Shown here: piece by piece, positions 16,480-39,959 of the stretch
How the letters are laid out: every line of letters begins with the position of its first letter
How positions within the stretch are numbered: position 1 is the stretch's first letter
Assembly: GCA_028551475.1 (NCBI GenBank)
Contig: CM052355.1
Span: 15,893,543-15,957,542 of the forward strand
Length of the DNA stretch: 64,000 bases
Reading direction: 5' to 3'
Origin: Casuarina equisetifolia
Taxonomy: Eukaryota; Streptophyta; Magnoliopsida; Fagales; Casuarinaceae
Position numbers and translations under genes: made by a program
The notes under the pieces: generated by a model
The model's database searches: none
The model's input: only the letters and a program-made list of their open reading frames with translations
What the model was told of the DNA's origin: nothing

Positions 16480-16962
16480 TTACTGCTGCCGACGGCCAGG
16501 AATCGTTTACCATTCACCTTCAAAGGCAACTGGTTATCAATCCGAGGAACCATGTTCTTCCGGAATCCAAGGACGTCAACCTTCATCGTACCGCTGTTTC
16601 TTTTCTCCGAACTTGCAAGTAAAAACTGTCTTTTGCAAAGCAGTTGAAAACAAAAAGTTACGAATCACGGAAAAACTGATGCTCATTGAAAAATACCTGC
16701 AAAGTGCCTCATAATTATGCAATGACATACTTCTAGACGTCATGGAGGACATCTTCCGCTTTGGTTGAGGCATCACCACGGACATCACCCCCAGGAAAAG
16801 GACGACGAGCAGCTTTTGCGAAATTGGATACAGCTTGCTTGCTTATTGCGTGATGGGGACCGCGAGGGACCCTTGTTACTAATTTTCTTCTTCTTCAAAT
16901 GGTCTTGCAATCTTATAAATACCCAAGCTACAATCGTACAAAGAAAGAGAATCACTTGAGAA
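16480..16962 (+). promoter_or_regulatory. Promoter region of OPR locus 2
   Basis: Aligns with 31390-31902 upstream of locus 3 and in part with 60960-61564 upstream of locus 4. A TATA box TATAAATA lies at 16914-16921, only about 42 bp before the start codon. In locus 3 the matching element is about 86 bp from the ATG, because locus 2 lacks roughly 45 bp just downstream of the TATA box. Such a short spacing leaves almost no 5-prime leader. Confidence 0.6.
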
Positions 16963-17985
16963 ATGGCACCTGAAGTTCCAGCTATTCCTCTTCTTACTCC
17001 TTACCAAATGGGGCCGTTCAATCTCTCCCATAGGTCTGCACATTGCCAACTCTTCCCTTTATTTTTTAATTTTTTTATTTATTTTTACTGTTCTATGGAC
17101 TGTCAATATATGTGATGGTTTTTGTTCCCTTTTTGGCTGCAAAAGGTTCGAATTATTTTGTTCACATTGGTTTTGGCAGACAGTATATTTGTGAAGTGCT
17201 TGGGAAAAGTTTTTTTCCTCATGTAAATTTCTTTTTTAAAGAAAGGCAGTGTTTTACTAGGAGGAAAACCTCATCCGCCTAGGTTGTGTGCAAAGGTTAC
17301 GGAAGCCCTGCATCTCACGCGACAATACTGCTGATCTCCATGCTACTCAAAAACGTAGCTTCATTTCCTTCAGTAACTCTCCTCAGAATTGTTTACTGTT
17401 GTCTCTTAAAACATTTCCCTCTTATCGCAACATTGTACATCCGGACATTATTTTTCAATGAGATGAATGTTCAGAAGAAAAGCCCTTCAACTTGAGACCA
17501 AAATGTCGAAAAAATTGTCCTCAGGAGCTGTATAAGATGTTAGAAAACTTGAAGCACTCGCGAAGCGTGACTGATGGAGAGATTATGGTTGAGCAACCTA
17601 GTGGATCTTTAGTCTTTTTCTCTTGCGTTGGCGCTGCATTTCTTTGTAGCTTATTTGTGTTTCCACGGCAACCTGGACGCCCTTTGATCTCAGAGGAAAT
17701 CATAGAAAAGTTTCCCAGACCACCTTCACTTTCCTTTCTTACCCTCTTACGGTTCCTTAATGTATCACGTACATAGAAGAAGGATCCCATCACATATGAA
17801 CTGTCCTTCCAGTTTTGTCAACGAAGTGATCTGAATTTTTGAACGGTTCTTATTTATGGTCTATTTGTTTCATAAATGGATCAATGTTTTCTCTTATTAA
17901 GTTTCTTACGGAAATCGCATATATATATGATGTCAACTCTTTTGTTTTCTTCAATAGAAAGTGATTTCTTACTTCTTGTATTTAA

Positions 17986-23777
<5,792 letters not shown>

Positions 23778-23959
23778 CAAAGGAGGTCTTCTAATCTCTG
23801 AAGCAACTGAAATTTCGAACACTGCTATTGGGTAATTTTTTGTAATTCTATGTTTCACTTAAGGAATCACCATTTCTATGTTCCATTTCTTGCCTTGAAA
23901 ACTTTATGACTTCTTACGTTTCATTGATATTGTAAATAGCAAGTATATGGTTAAAATAG

Positions 23960-24106
<147 letters not shown>

Positions 24107-24450
24107 TGATAGTTCAATGAATCTTTGTTATGACTAAACAACTTTCTACCAAAATATTCATTGCAAATGAATGGTTTTTGAGGCTCAAAATTTGGCTTTA
24201 CACTATTAATGCGAAGGTTTATTCAAAGGGAAGTATTTCATGTGAACATTTTTGGTAAAGATGTATATTGGACGGAGGTTTCACTTGTAAGCATATCAAT
24301 TCTAAGTATTTATAATTAATTAGAATTCTTAAAATGATTTCTTTCCAAACACATGTCATGGACACCGTAAAACAAAATTTTCAAACTAATTAATCTGAAA
24401 ACTCTTATGTCGACAGGTCCAAATGGGCAAGCTCCAATTTCTTCTATTGA

Positions 24451-24663
<213 letters not shown>

Positions 24664-25273
24664 TAATCAAATTCATAGCCTTGATTTTAGAATTATTGAA
24701 GTTTATATTATTTCAAGCAGAAGAAGGGTTTGGGTGGAGGAAATTTGTTATCATAATTTACTTTATGAGCTACTCTTGATTTTCCATTTGTACTAAAAGT
24801 AAATTGAAGAACAGAAATTGAAAAGGCTTTAGCAAAGCCAAATTTCGTAGCTTTGCCAGTATACAAAAAGCGGGTTTCATAATAGAAATGGATATGTTTT
24901 TAGAAACGTTACAGCCAAAAAAAAAAAAAAACATATGACGTTTGTCCATTTAGGTAGTATGAGCAAACAAAAAGATTCAGGCAAGTGGTTTCTCTTGCGT
25001 AATTCACCTTCCTTGGATCCAGATTTTCTTTAGTAGATACTAAATACATTCTCGCGGAACTAAACGATCACTTGGCATCCTTTGTTTATGTTGGAACCAA
25101 ATGGCCATTTGGTCTAAAAGCAGTTGCATTTAGAAAAACTTAGAACTAACCGACAATCATGATCTTTGAGTACATGATTAATTGAGTTAGAGACACTGTT
25201 TTCTATTTTTATTTTTATTTTTTCTTGCGTCATACATACCTTCAACATTATAGTTATCCATCTCTTGATGTAA

Positions 25274-25810
<537 letters not shown>

Positions 25811-25888
25811 TAAAATAGAGATACATTCTATATTTCTGATCCTGTCATTGGTTACACTGATTATCCATTTCTTGAAGACTCTAAGTAA

Positions 25889-28130
25889 TAGCACATCTAT
25901 CTTAGCTCTTTCAAGATGTGTTGCATCCCTTTTGTGGGAAGCACCTTGTTGCAAATAAAATAGTTTCAAGGTTACATATTCAATTAAATTGGCGTTGTGA
26001 ACACCTCCTTTGGTACAAGATTCTTAGCTATCCCAAACAAATCAAATAAACATGGGTCATCCCTTTTAGGAAAGGAGTGGTTATGACTACATTCATTTAG
26101 TGACGTGGGTCATGAATACCCTTGTTGCAAATAAGAATAGTAAAGATAAATTCTGTATTATTTCTATTATATGTTTAGAAATCTTGCATATTTCTAATTC
26201 ATCTATATGGAAAAGTTTTGTTATATTATTTTACTCATTATTTTTCTTGATTGAATTTACAATTATTGCTTTTCTTAGATAAGTTTCCTTATACATGTAT
26301 AGATAAGTAGACATTCACAATGTAAAAATCCTAAGCTAATAAATACAATATATATTTGCCTCAAATTAGTATTTTCTAAGGAAAAATGCCCTAATTGTGT
26401 GATTTGGTCCATCCAAGTTCTAGCCTAAGTCAAGTAGCCTAGCCTAATTTGAAATTGCATGTCCTAGCACAAAATAATGCAACCCAATTCCAAGTTCATT
26501 GTGCAACTTAGTTTCAAATCACATTACCCAAGTCCATTTATGTCACTTGTTACTATGTAGTTTAGCATGTGAGTTTGATCTATATTGTGTGACCCATATA
26601 TTGCATGACAAAAGCATCCAACCCACGAAGTTAAGCAAGACCTTATGTCTCAAATTAGTGACCTAAAAACAGCAATGTGAATAGAAAAAAAAAGGAAAAA
26701 GAAAGGACAACCTTTTTTCTTATAACAAATGATCTTAAAGAAAAGTGTGATCCATGCCTGCATAACATTAACCCCAAAAAGCATGAAAACATGAAAATGA
26801 AGTGATGAAATTTTGGATGAATTTTAAACAAAATCAAATCAGGAGAAGCCTAAAATACTTTCACTTCATCTTCGAAGTTATGTCTAAAGAAAGAGGTGGA
26901 GTGTGGAGCTTCTTGCAATGTGCCAATATGTGTGGTAATGACACGTGTCTCATTAGGTAATTTAATAAATATAAATTAAGCATTGCATGAATAAAGATAT
27001 CATAAATTATGTAACATTTTTCCTAGCACCAAAATCAATAATTTATAGATAGTAAAAATATAAAGGTTGAGATGAGGGTACCATACTTACAAAACTCCTA
27101 GTGCAACCAACATCTTCTCCAAGAGATAAATTTAGTTCTCCTAGGCAATATTTGGGCATCATGGGTTAAGTTACAAGCCTAGTAAATGTATTTAGGTTTA
27201 ATTACTATCCATTTTTAGCAATCATGGGCCCATTAGGTGTGTAGAGAAATATGTGACTTGGCATGGGTAGCCTCCCCTGGATAAAGCTAATAATCCAGAT
27301 CCAAAAAAGATACTCAAACACTAACCCTACCTTATCTCCTTTATGTTTAACATTAGTTCTATAAAGACTTGAAACCTTTAAGAAGGTGCTTCATGTGGCT
27401 TCCATTTCCTTATAATTCCAACCTTGTGGGAAATCCAACAAGCTTGAAACATTTCTACTTTGGAATGATTGACCTTATGGTAGTGTGAACAAATGATTTC
27501 CCTTTTTTCGTCATTTCAACCACCCAAATAATTTGTGCTCAATAAAAACTGGACTAATAGAGATTAGCTAACGCCATTCCTTTAACCATTGAAGAGTTAG
27601 AGTGCTTAAGCCTATGGTTTTGTCCTCATTTAATTTAAAAGTCATATTCAACAATAAAAATGGCTCTTAGGAGAGGACATTACTCCTATAATTTTGAAAA
27701 CTTTCAGGTAGAGTAAGAAGAAAGTTAATAAGCCTTTATTCATCTATTCTTGCCTTAATCCTTTCATTTACCCTACATGTACAATTTCCACAATTGTACC
27801 TAACAAGTTTTTCTACTATATCAATTTCTACTCATAAATTTGAAATAAAAGTGTGGAAATCAGATATTGAACTGGTAGACAACTTGGTTTAAATTTGCTT
27901 TTAGTAGAAATTATACCTTTAAGTGTTGATCATAAGCCTATAATGTTTCTTTGTATGAGTTTTGATTCTAGTTTGAGTTGGCTTGAGAACGGGATAACAC
28001 TGTTAAGGTTTCAAAATGTGGGAGATGATATTAAGGACATAGGGATGAATTCTAGGAAAGATATGTTAGGAATTTTTGGCATAATTCCTTAACAAATAAT
28101 CAAATTAGACATATGCACACATGCTAAAAT
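25889..28130. other. Intergenic region after OPR locus 2, no gene recognised
   Basis: AT-rich DNA with many short open frames and no recognisable protein similarity. It includes poly(A)-signal-like AATAAA motifs a few hundred bases past the OPR locus 2 end (near 26339). No LTRs, terminal repeats or RNA genes were seen. Confidence 0.5.
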
Positions 28131-28545
28131 GAGATTCTAAAGAAGTTCAAACTAACAATGTCCTACTCCTCCATCTTTACAATAATATCTCAACTATTAT
28201 AACTCTAGCCTTTTGACAAAAAAAGACTAATAAACTCTCATAAACTTAATTTTATAATACTCTTCAGATAACTTAATACTTGATTATTAATATTACCTAA
28301 GCTTTAGTTTTCCTATATCCTTATGGACTAGTTAGAGTTCCTTTATAAGCCTTTTAACTCCCATAACTTAGTTTTCTAACTAATGTGGGACATGCAATTC
28401 TTCATTTTCTAATCCTTGTAAGACAAGGACTTCTTCCGTTTTCAAGTTTATAGGACAATGATCTTTTTTTTTTTCTTACTATATGTAGGACATGGACTCC
28501 CAAGTCATGTGGAACTCCTTTAAGAATTCAAGTCCCATCCAACAA
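28130..28545 (-). repeat. LTR-like sequence on the minus strand
   Basis: Read on the minus strand it begins TGTTGGATGGGACTTG near 28545, contains GCATGTCCCACATTAG and TTATAAAGG (a TATA-like box), and fades into AT-rich DNA. This layout is typical of plant LTR promoters. No partner copy or target duplication was found, so the assignment is tentative. Confidence 0.35.
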
Positions 28546-30147
28546 TTCCTTTCTCAACTAAGAAATCTCAAACACCTTCACTTTTTCAGAAAACTTCACA
28601 CGCTTGTCTTCTTTAGTCTTTTTATGTTCGTATAGAATTACCATCGGCTTCTTTGCTATTTTGTCTTTAATTTTCTTTTGAATAGCTTAACCATCAAAAA
28701 AATAAATATTCTTAACTCTCCTTTTCCTAGCTTTAAGAACAATTTTACCTTGCTTGAATATCTTGATCAACTCACCTCTTCCTATATATGAATATCCACA
28801 TGCAACTAACTCTTTCAAAGCTATAGCATTATAGCCATAAAATGGTACATACCTCACATTCTACAAACTTTTGACATTACCATTATAAAGCTTAAATTAG
28901 ACAATACTAATGAGCATTTACAGCAGAATCCAATAGCCATTTGTTACTTTGCACATGTAACCTCCCATCTTCTAGAAGCAATGGAAGGTTTCATAATCAT
29001 TTACAATACAAATTTGTAGGTTTTAGTCTTTATCTTTCATCTTCTTAAACTCTTTAAGGTCTTTTAACATTTTTTTTTTGTACTTTCCTCTTATGTGAAC
29101 CTTCTTTCTACAATAGTAACATTCTTTATCATTATGAGGATTTCTTTGTCTTGACCTAGAGCTATGTCTTAATTTGCTTCTGGAGTCTTTCCTTGAAAAG
29201 AACTCTTTGTAGTCAATACTAATGCCTAACGATCTTTATTCTTTTCTTCCATTAATCTCTCATTGTTACACAATAACATGGTCACATTATCCATCGTCAA
29301 TGTCACCCTGCCTGCCAACAAAGACTAAATAAATGACTTATATGATTTTGGCAAATACAATAATAAAAGTAAAGCCTTCTCTTTTTTCCCCATCTATTCT
29401 TCACTATTAAAAAATAAGATAATTTTGGATCTACTTTTTCAAATTTATTCATGTGATCATGAAGTTTCATATCTTCATCTATCTTCAAAGAATAAAGTTC
29501 CATCTTGAGAGATAGCATATTCATTAGAAATTGCAATGCAAAAATACCTTATAGCTTCTTCGATAAAGTTATAGGTGTCTCTTCATTCAACACCTCAAGC
29601 TTGATGTTTAGAGAGATTGCCATTTTGCACTCAAGGCTTTCTTTTGTTTTTGCTCACATTCCTTATCCTTCATATCTTTTGGCCTTTTCTCTTCCAATGC
29701 TTCATCAAGACCTTGTTGTATTAACAAATCTTGTATACTAACTTTTCACAAAGTAAAATCACTCTTTCCTTTAAACAAAAAACGAAAATATGAGAAACTA
29801 AGAGCATCCTTCTCAACCTCGGAAGAAAGAGGAAGCTCCAAACATAATTCAAGGGATGTAATTGGTAGATCTACAACCATCTTTGATACCGTGTTAGAAA
29901 TAAACAATGAAACATACAAAGATCCCTCTGAGTGCTGCAGGACGGTGATAGCAATTTGAAACACATAGGTTTGATGCTCGAAGGCTTCAAGAATTTCTAT
30001 TAATAGTTGTTAAAATGAATACCATGTCATTTTTTACGTTTTACACACAAAGAATGGACTTACAGTAGCTATACAGGCCTTAGCCCATTACAATAGGAAA
30101 TGATTATGATAATTACACAAATAGCCTAGAGACAGCAACATCTAACA
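28546..30147 (-). mobile_element. Ty1-copia remnant (minus): LTR, gag, knuckle and protease start
   Basis: The 5-prime LTR is 29892-30147 (256 bp, TG...CA). The adjoining primer site on the minus strand reads CGGTATCAAAGATGG. Gag pieces lie around 29964-29303, a CCHC-type knuckle (CYYCRKKVH) near 29100 and a protease-like WLLDSAVNAH near 28920. The remnant fades out at the LTR-like sequence near 28545, and no integrase or RT was seen. It is broken, with many interruptions and most of pol missing. Its LTR is matched at the equivalent place upstream of OPR locus 2. Confidence 0.75.
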
Positions 30148-30159
30148 CTTCCTTTTCTC

Positions 30160-30690
30160 CAAAAACGATTATTATATGACCTGCTCTTTTAAAATTGATA
30201 TGGTTAGACCAAGTACAGTAATTCACTTTTATTCCTCTTTATGAAGTTTGTCTTGGATATCAAAAGTCTAAAATTACAAGAAATACACAAGTCGAACTGG
30301 ATGTACTCAAACAATTACAAAAAGGATTTGAAAACCACCCCCTTTTAACTGTCGGAAATGATACCACGACAGAATGGTGTCTGCAATGACGTTTGTAAGT
30401 ATGTGGTTTGAATGGAGCCGCGTTACGGCCTCCCATACATCCTTTGACACCCCATGGGCCGCTGATATTGACCATTTACCTATGAAAGTTGAATATTATT
30501 TGGAATTCACGCTTAGCCTCTTGTGCTGGATAATCATTCATCTCCGTCGATTAAAATCAAACGATTATTAGACTTATCAACTCGATAAAATTGCAAATAT
30601 TTTCATTATGAATTTCAAATTTACAAGATTTTCTTTCTCTATAATTCTGTTTAACTTGAATCCCCAAGTTTACAAGAGTTTGTTCTTTTT
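30160..30690 (+). repeat. Conserved OPR-flank block, copy 3
   Basis: Third copy of the block at 4890-5400 and 15395-15900, about 1.2-1.7 kb upstream of OPR locus 3 and in the gene's orientation. Together with the LTR before it and the TRIM-like units after it, it preserves the same order as upstream of locus 2. This marks the two regions as copies of one segment. Confidence 0.75.
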
Positions 30691-31004
30691 ACCAGAGAGT
30701 TGGACTTATTATCCTTATTCATATTTTTGACTTGTTTTACAATCCGTTGAGTCAATTCCACTTATCTTAGATATATAATCTGCAATGAGAAAAGACAAGA
30801 ACAGAGAAAGCAATATAGGAAGAAATAGCCAAAAAGAAAAAAATATTGAAGTTTTCGAGTTATCATTTAGCCTTTCACTTCTTGAGAAAAAGGTATACAA
30901 ATAATTGCGTTTAACATACATAATATAGCAAGTTCTCATGCAACTTTAATTTTATTTTTTCTCTCTACTAATGACTGAAGTTTGAATATATATCTATCAA
31001 AATT

Positions 31005-31380
31005 ATTGAAAATGAATATTATTCTACATTAGAAGTAAGAGGAGGAGCCTATGATCTTATAAGTAATATGAAATTTTTTCATTAAATGTCTTAAGATTTT
31101 GAGATAGATCCTTAAATTATAATATTAGAGACAATGATAAACCTCTACATTATAAACCCCCATGGCCTAAAGTTGGACTTTTTTTTATGTACAATGCTTA
31201 TGTCAATATGCATGTGAAAATGAATGTTAAAAATAGATATTGTCATATATTAAAAGCAAGAGGTTGAGCCCATAGTATTATAAGTGATATAAAATTTCTT
31301 CACTTAATACTTTAAAATTTTAGAATGATTTCTCGTAGTATAACAAAAATACTTATCATGTTATTCCATAACTCATTAAA
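31005..31380 (+). repeat. TRIM-like repeat units upstream of OPR locus 3
   Basis: Counterpart of 15980-16310: two units with TTATAAGTAATATGAAATTTTTTC or similar, then CTTAAGATTTTGAGATAGATC, and a decayed primer-site-like stretch. The second unit starts near 31235. Related to the array at 48290-49205. Non-coding. Confidence 0.5.
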
Positions 31381-31389
31381 ATAAAATAA

Positions 31390-31902
31390 AATATGACGAT
31401 GGGTCTTACTGCCTCAATCGTTTACCATTCACCCTTCGAAGGCAACTCGTTGTCAATCCAAGGAACCCTCGTTCTTCTTGAATCCAAGGACGTCCAGCTT
31501 CAACGTCCCGTTGTTTCTTTTCTAGGAACGTGCAAGCAAAAAAAAAAAAAAATTTTTGGTAAAGCAGTTGAAAACAAAAACAAAAAAAATACCTGCCAAG
31601 CGCCTCATAATTACGCAACCACCTACTTCTAAACGTCATGGAGGACATCTTCGCCTTTGTTGAGGCGTCACCTGAGACATCACCCACAGGAAAAAGACGA
31701 CGAACAGCATTTGCGAAATTGGACACAGCTTCCTTGCGTACTGAGTGAGGGGAACCGCGAGGGACCCTCGTGACTAATTTTTCTTCTTCCTCAAATGGTT
31801 TTACAATCGCATAAATACCCAATTAGGTATAGCATTCTTCTTCATCTCACATCTCTTCGAAAACAAGCTACAAGCGCACAAAGGAAGAGAATCTTGTAAG
31901 AA
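31390..31902 (+). promoter_or_regulatory. Promoter region of OPR locus 3
   Basis: Homologous to the upstream region of locus 2. A TATA-like CATAAATA lies at 31810-31817, about 86 bp before the ATG, leaving room for a normal short 5-prime leader. An A-rich run (about 31540-31553) and the GACGTC-like site seen in locus 2 (altered here to GACGTCC) are also present. Confidence 0.6.
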
Positions 31903-35582
<3,680 letters not shown>

Positions 35583-35868
35583 AGTAATTTAAATTATTTA
35601 CAATTTCCTATCCTTAAAATGTTATGTTTTTATGCAAAATAATAATGTAATAAATTTCAATAATTCCATAGTGTGTAAGTGCCACACTTGCTAGTGCTTA
35701 TTTACTTGTATGCAAGAATAAATTGAAATGGTATTTGACTACCATAAGCAATGATTCTTAAGCTTAGGATCACTCGGTTAAATTATTAATGTTGCCTCCA
35801 TTGATGCCTCATCTGCCCTATAATCCATATAAAGGGTACATATAAAACATATATATTGAATGCAGAGA
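35583..35868 (+). terminator. 3-prime flank of OPR locus 3 with poly(A) signal
   Basis: AATAAA at 35649-35654, 67 bp after the stop codon, is a good candidate poly(A) signal. The rest is AT-rich and carries no gene up to the copia LTR at 35874. Confidence 0.5.
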
Positions 35869-37399
35869 ACTTTTGTTGACCATGACCTTATCCATACAAG
35901 CACCTACAATATCAATGCTAAGTCCAATAATACCCATAGTTGTATCATAGTCACTTAAGTATCTTATGTCTATAGGGGTATTGTTGTACTTGTAGCAATT
36001 TTGTCATATACACAATACATGTTGTACATGTATTATTCATTCATATTTGAAATAGAAAGAGAAGGTTTCATTTCACAATTCTCTTTGTCTATATACTATG
36101 CCGGCGAATGTTTTTTTGACTAGTTTCTTCAACTTAGTATCGAGCCTCCTTGGTGTAAAGCCATGTGATCCTTTCGAAAATCCTCTTATTTTCCCTTTTT
36201 CCCTGCTTTCTACTCCTTTTCTTTTTTCCTTTTTTGTCTATGACCTATTCATTTCTTACCTTCATTTCTACTAACCCAAGCCTAATGCCTTTAGGCCTAA
36301 TGTCCATATCACCAAACACTGGCCCATACACTTACATTACTCACCAATTTGACCCATTTCCCACCCTAACACCCCCCACCTTAAACCTCATTGTTCTTTT
36401 ATCACCAACATTGCCTAAATGAGCCAACATCGATAATTACATCATATGGTAAACTATGATTGAACCATTCCTCAACATGGTGCAACTCATGCCCATCATC
36501 AATGGATCTGAACCTAAACCCCTGACCCACCTTTTTACCTCCACCCTCACACCTAACCTAACCACCTTTCAACAAATGCCTAGCACCCCAACCTTGGTTC
36601 CCAACTTAGCTCACATGTAATGGCACGTTTATGATTGGACAGCCATAGGATGGCTGCTCACCACCTCTACTCCTCCGATTGTGGCTTAGTTAACCATTTT
36701 TGGCTCCTTGGCAACCATCTAGAAACACCTTGCCACCACCTTTGCAACCCAATTGACCAACCATGTCGTTTTTCTTCACATGGAGCTCCAATCCATGCAT
36801 CATGGTAGCGATATAGTGGCAAAATATCTAGAACAAGTCACCTACATCTTTAACTACCTTGCCCTAATCAAAGAACCCCTCCATGACAATGACCACTACA
36901 TCTAAATTTCATGGGCTAGGGCATGAATTTCATCTATTAGCGGTGACCATTTTTATCACGTCTTAAATTATGTTGATGTTACACAAAGATCTTTATGGTT
37001 TATTACTTTTCCATGAATCCATGGTGGATGTCCCTACCTATGATGTGGTTGTTGCTCCTCCACCTACAGCATTCATTGTTCAAAATGGGTTTCTACCTTT
37101 AACATAGTCTAAGTCAAAAAGTAGAACACCATGCAAGCTTGGACTTAGCCTACTTCATGCAGGTCTTGGACCAACTAATAAACGACTTTACTCAAGTTTG
37201 GACTAGTTAGTAAATAGCTTCACTTGGATTTGCTTCAAGCTTATATAATCAGGCCCTTATATTATGATTTTAGCCTTCATAATATAATCTTTGATCCTTG
37301 ATACACATGTACCTATAAGAACATAACCAAGTATCATTTTTCTTCCAAGTAACCAAGTATATTTTTTTAGCTCTTATTTCATACAAAATATTTGTCCAG

Positions 37400-37560
37400 G
37401 GTTTGTATGAAGTTGCATAATGAAGGAATGTAGGAAACCGGCTACTTTATAATATCATTGATAAATATTATAATTTGCACACCTTTTACTTCCTTGACAT
37501 TCAATGTTTGCACACTAAGATATGAAAAACATTTATTCATTATAGGCAAAAAAAAAAATT
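37400..37560 (+). repeat. Dispersed repeat shared with 43090-43240
   Basis: About 150 bp with GAATGTAGGAA, CTACTTTATAATATCATT, TATTATAATTTG, CACACCTTTTA and ATATGAAAAACAT. A diverged copy in the same orientation lies at 43090-43240 inside the nested gypsy remnant. It sits between gag and integrase of the copia element at 35874, in a stretch (37090-37570) that does not look like copia coding sequence, so a small unidentified insertion is likely. Confidence 0.5.
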
Positions 37561-39959
37561 CACAACCAAAACACATCTTTTTCCAACATTTTGTCTCTTT
37601 TAGTGCTTTCTATTTCCTCCTCCAGTTCCCTTACTCTTTGGCATCACCATTTAGGCAATGCCTCATTTGAAGTTATTATTTGTCTTTTGTCCTATACAAA
37701 TAACACTTTTTCTCGTTCTTCTTTCCCTTTATGTACGGCTTATGCCCTTAGTAAAAGCCATTGCCACCCCTTTTACATCTAGTCTAAGGTTTCTTACCCT
37801 CCCAAACTAGCTCAGTTTGATGTATGGTTATAAATACTATGTGTATTTTATTAATGATTGCTCTCGCTTTACTTGGTTCTATTCCTTTACCACTCATGAT
37901 CAATTCTTCTATATTTTTAAGCCTTTTTGTTCCTTTGTGACCACTCAACTCTAGCAACTTATCTATGATATCCAATGTGATGGCACTCCTAAGTTCCTTT
38001 CCTTTAATGTTTGCATTTTTCTTATTGCACATGGCATTCATTAGTGTGTTTCCTCCCCTTATTTCTCATTTCAAAAAGGGATAATAGAGCGAAAATATCA
38101 CCATATCATTAAGACTAGCCTTGCTATGCTCACTCATTCCTTAGTTCCTTTCCATTTCTAGGAATTTGCCTTTGAGACTGTCATGTCCTTGATTAATTGT
38201 CTTCCTACCTTGGTTCTTGGTCCTATCTCCCTTGGTAACTCCTTTTCTAGTAAGCTCCTAATGTCTTTCAACTTCAAGTTTTTGGTTATACTATCTTTCT
38301 TCACCTATGACCTTATGCCTTTCATAAGCTCACTTCTTGCTCTCATCAATGTTTCCTTTTAAGTTATCTACCATCTACCATGGTTATTATTGCTATTGTC
38401 TTGAGACTTATTACTTTTACATTACGACTTATGCCATCTTTTATGACTTTTGTTTCCCTTATGTCTAGCCTTCCCCTTTTCCTCCTCTCTCTTCCTCTTC
38501 CTTTCCTATCCTTTTACCCTTTCCCTTCCCTTCCCCTCCCTTCCTTACCATTTGATCCACTAATTATGGCTTAACCTCCTCTTCTTCCTTTTTCCTTGTC
38601 TCACCTTTGATCACTATCCTTAACTCCTCCCTATCCTTTTTCCCCTTACTTTCCCTCATTACTTAACTCCCCACCTTCTACCTTTGTTGCTTTTTTTTTT
38701 ACCCTTATCACTCATTGTCATCCCATGTTTGCTTGCCTTAAGGAAGGTATTGTTACCTATTGAATACTCACCTATCAACATACCTTTACCCTTACTGCCT
38801 AGTGTCACCCTTACTTTGACTTACCTCTTTTACCTAGTCTCTAGCAACCTTTACTAGCACTTTTCCATGGCCACTGAGTACATTGCCTTTCTTTAGAACA
38901 ACACCTAGGATCTTGTTTCCTTCCTTCCTCATGCTCCTTTGATTGGCTATAAGTGGGTTTATAAAGTTAAACTCTATTTAAATGGCTTTGTAAAGTGGTA
39001 CAAATGTAATGGACTTGGAGATAAATCCATTTAGCACTTAGGTCTCAATAATGAACTGAGTCAAACTTTAACCATGATCACTCTAAAAGAGATAATTTTC
39101 AAAAAAAAAAAAAAAGTAAAAAGAGTTGAAGAAAGAAGAAAGTATTATAAGCAAGGAAAGTTTGAATGAATTGTATGGAGAAGGGGAGCCGAGAGGTTCC
39201 CTTTATATAGGTGATACCTTCCCTTGAGACTTCAATGCTATATTAGTTACACATTTATGGCAAAATCATAAGTGTGGTTATACGTTGCTTATTGTTCAAA
39301 TTAGGTTCATTAAGTTAGGACATTTGTGCTTCATAATCGTAAACAATAGTTAAGACTAATGTTACAATCATAAGTATGAAATCATAATTGTAGGTAGTCT
39401 TATTGAATATCATAGTCGTTATATTATCAATAAAAGTTCCTACATTAAAGAGAATTGTTATGATCTAAAACATTCAAATACAAGGAGACATTAATCGAAA
39501 ACATCTAAGCACCACCTAAGTGGACAACCCAACAATAAGGAAACTAAGCAAGCCAGGCCTATATTGCACAACCTGGTCTGTCAGACTATACTATTAGTGC
39601 AGTACATGGATGTCCAACTTGTACTCGCTTAACCATTTTTTTAGCATGTATTGCTAGTTTGGAACATTCTCCCCTATTTAATTTAGCGACACCCTCGTTG
39701 CTGGGAGCTAAGTGGGGGCTAGACTCGTTAAGCGTAGTCCATCAACCTATAACACTAGTCTAGAAGACCCACTCGTACAACATAGTCCATCGGCTTGTAT
39801 GGTGCATAGAAGTACAACTCATACTTAAGCAGCTTGATCATTGGCTCATACTACCGATAGGGCATATCTTTCCCCATTTAACTTGACAGCACCCTTACTG
39901 CCTCCAAATACTTATCAATAGATCAAGAACTGTCACTGTGCTCGGTTTAGCAACACTTA

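Noticed and set aside
17492-17776. A 94-codon frame in intron 1 of OPR locus 2, partly matched in intron 1 of locus 3
   Set aside because: The match is explained by the segmental duplication; the frame is not kept through the locus 3 counterpart, and it lies between exons of the OPR gene.
38380-38574. Leu/Pro/Ser-rich frame possibly a secreted peptide
   Set aside because: Low-complexity pyrimidine-rich stretch within the old copia pol region, with no start context or conserved pattern.
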